Origin: Euonymus europaeus
Lineage: Eukaryota > Streptophyta > Magnoliopsida > Celastrales > Celastraceae
DNA length: 64,000 nucleotides
Reading direction: 5' to 3'
Assembly (NCBI GenBank): GCA_963580455.1
Contig: OY756961.1
Span: 13,683,001-13,747,000, forward strand
Of this stretch, positions 63,658-64,000 are shown in pieces (the first letter of the stretch is position 1; each line of letters starts with the position of its first letter). The position numbers were made by a program, and so were the translations under genes. Below the pieces are notes generated by a model. The model had not been told where the DNA came from, searched no databases, and worked only from the letters and a program-made list of their open reading frames with translations.

Positions 63658-64000
63658 ACGAGTATAAGCTTCATAGATTATTTCCATGCCAAAACACCAA
63701 CTTTCTATGACAAATAGACAAAACCGTTAAAAGCTCATCTATAGAGAGAGTTGAACAGCTTCGGACCATCAAAATTGCTCGGTGTACACTTTGTATTGTT
63801 CTTATATGTCAAATTTTATGATTATAAGCTTCATAGATTATTTCGATGCCAAAACACCAACTTTCTAAGACAAATAGACAAAACCGTTAAAAGCTCCTCC
63901 ATAGAGAGAGTTGAGCAACTTCGGACTATCAAAGTTGCTCGGGATAGACTTTTTATTGTTCTTCTATGTCAACTTTTACGAGTATAAGCTTCCTATATTA
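63658..64000. repeat. Last two monomers and a partial one, array continues
   Basis: Complete monomers start at 63658 and 63818; 63978-64000 is the start of a third. Private changes are ACTTTGTATTG near 63789 and TATGATTATAAGC near 63817. No array boundary is reached. Confidence 0.9.

Larger units (their letters stand above)
1..64000. repeat. Satellite DNA array, 160-bp monomer, about 400 head-to-tail copies
   Basis: The phrase ACGAGTATAAGCTTCCTAGA and close variants returns every 160 bases from the first to the last line. Every monomer has the same direction and no inversion or foreign insertion was seen. With position 1 at ACGAG, each monomer carries a HindIII site near 9-14, CAAAACACCAAC near 33-44, GACAAATGGACAAAACCG near 52-69, and a dyad near 96-123. 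Small indels give 138-, 158-, 159- and 163-bp versions. Neither edge of the window is an array edge. Long HOR-structured satellites of this size are known from centromeric and pericentromeric heterochromatin, so a structural chromosomal role is the likely one; that is inference. The family and species are not recognised. Confidence 0.98.

Noticed and set aside
1..64000. CRISPR array
   Set aside because: There are no unique spacers between short repeats; the full 160 bp is repeated, and differences are scattered substitutions.
1..64000. Coding tandem-repeat gene (large repetitive protein)
   Set aside because: A 160-bp period would change frame at each repeat, and stop codons occur in all frames within about two monomers.
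1..64000. 5S rRNA or tRNA gene clusters, rDNA spacer, telomeric repeats
   Set aside because: No rRNA or tRNA-like core, internal promoter boxes or TTTAGGG/TTAGGG runs were seen in the monomer.
1..64000. Match to a named satellite family (Arabidopsis 180-bp, carrot 159-bp, soybean 92-bp and similar)
   Set aside because: Length is close to some, but I could not recognise a sequence match from memory. A database search is needed and would decide.

Overview
The window is one uninterrupted satellite DNA array. From base 1 to base 64000 it consists of about 400 head-to-tail copies of a 160-bp monomer, all in the same orientation, with no unique sequence, gene, RNA gene or transposon that I can support. 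One representative monomer (bases 321-480 pattern) counts to about 37% G+C. The array continues past both edges. A satellite of this monomer length, this long and organised into higher-order repeats (HORs), points to a eukaryotic chromosome, most likely centromeric, pericentromeric or other constitutive heterochromatin. The 160-bp length and two CAAAA motifs per monomer fit plant satellites, but I do not recognise the family and cannot name the species.

The monomers fall into recurrent variant types, which I label by order of appearance (A, B, C, D, E, H', L, M, N, O, P, Q, F', G, H, I, J). Region 1 (1-24799) is built from a 19-monomer HOR of 3040 bp, in the order A B C D E H' L M N O P Q H' F' G A H I J. 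It also holds two rearranged derivatives: an 11-mer of 1760 bp that lost eight monomers, and a 16-mer of 2560 bp that lost four and gained one. These are stacked into larger tandem duplications: 4800 bp (1-4800 and 4801-9600) and 5600 bp (12641-18239 and 18240-23839). Region 2 (24800-30400) is a mosaic: pieces of the 19-mer joined to monomer types typical of the right half.

Region 3 (30401-53411) uses a different HOR vocabulary. Its landmark is a 163-bp monomer with an extra TTC. Spacing between landmarks gives a 7-mer (1122 bp, or 1100 bp with a 22-bp deletion), a 13-mer (2081 bp, twice in tandem), and derived 4-, 6-, 9- and 10-mers. Above these sit a 3344-bp super-repeat (39516-42859 and 42860-46203) and a nearly perfect duplication with a 4165-bp period (45211-49299 and 49376-53464, two differences noticed). 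Region 4 (53412-64000) is less regular: blocks recur at 1.1-3.4 kb spacing and private mutations become more frequent to the right.

No protein-coding role is credible. Translations are short, recur only because the DNA recurs, and the 160-bp period shifts frame at every monomer. The informative content is the record of unequal crossing-over, local duplication and homogenisation, plus a conserved 9-bp dyad in each monomer. Because several duplications are almost identical, copy number depends on correct assembly. All identities, borders and copy counts were read by eye.
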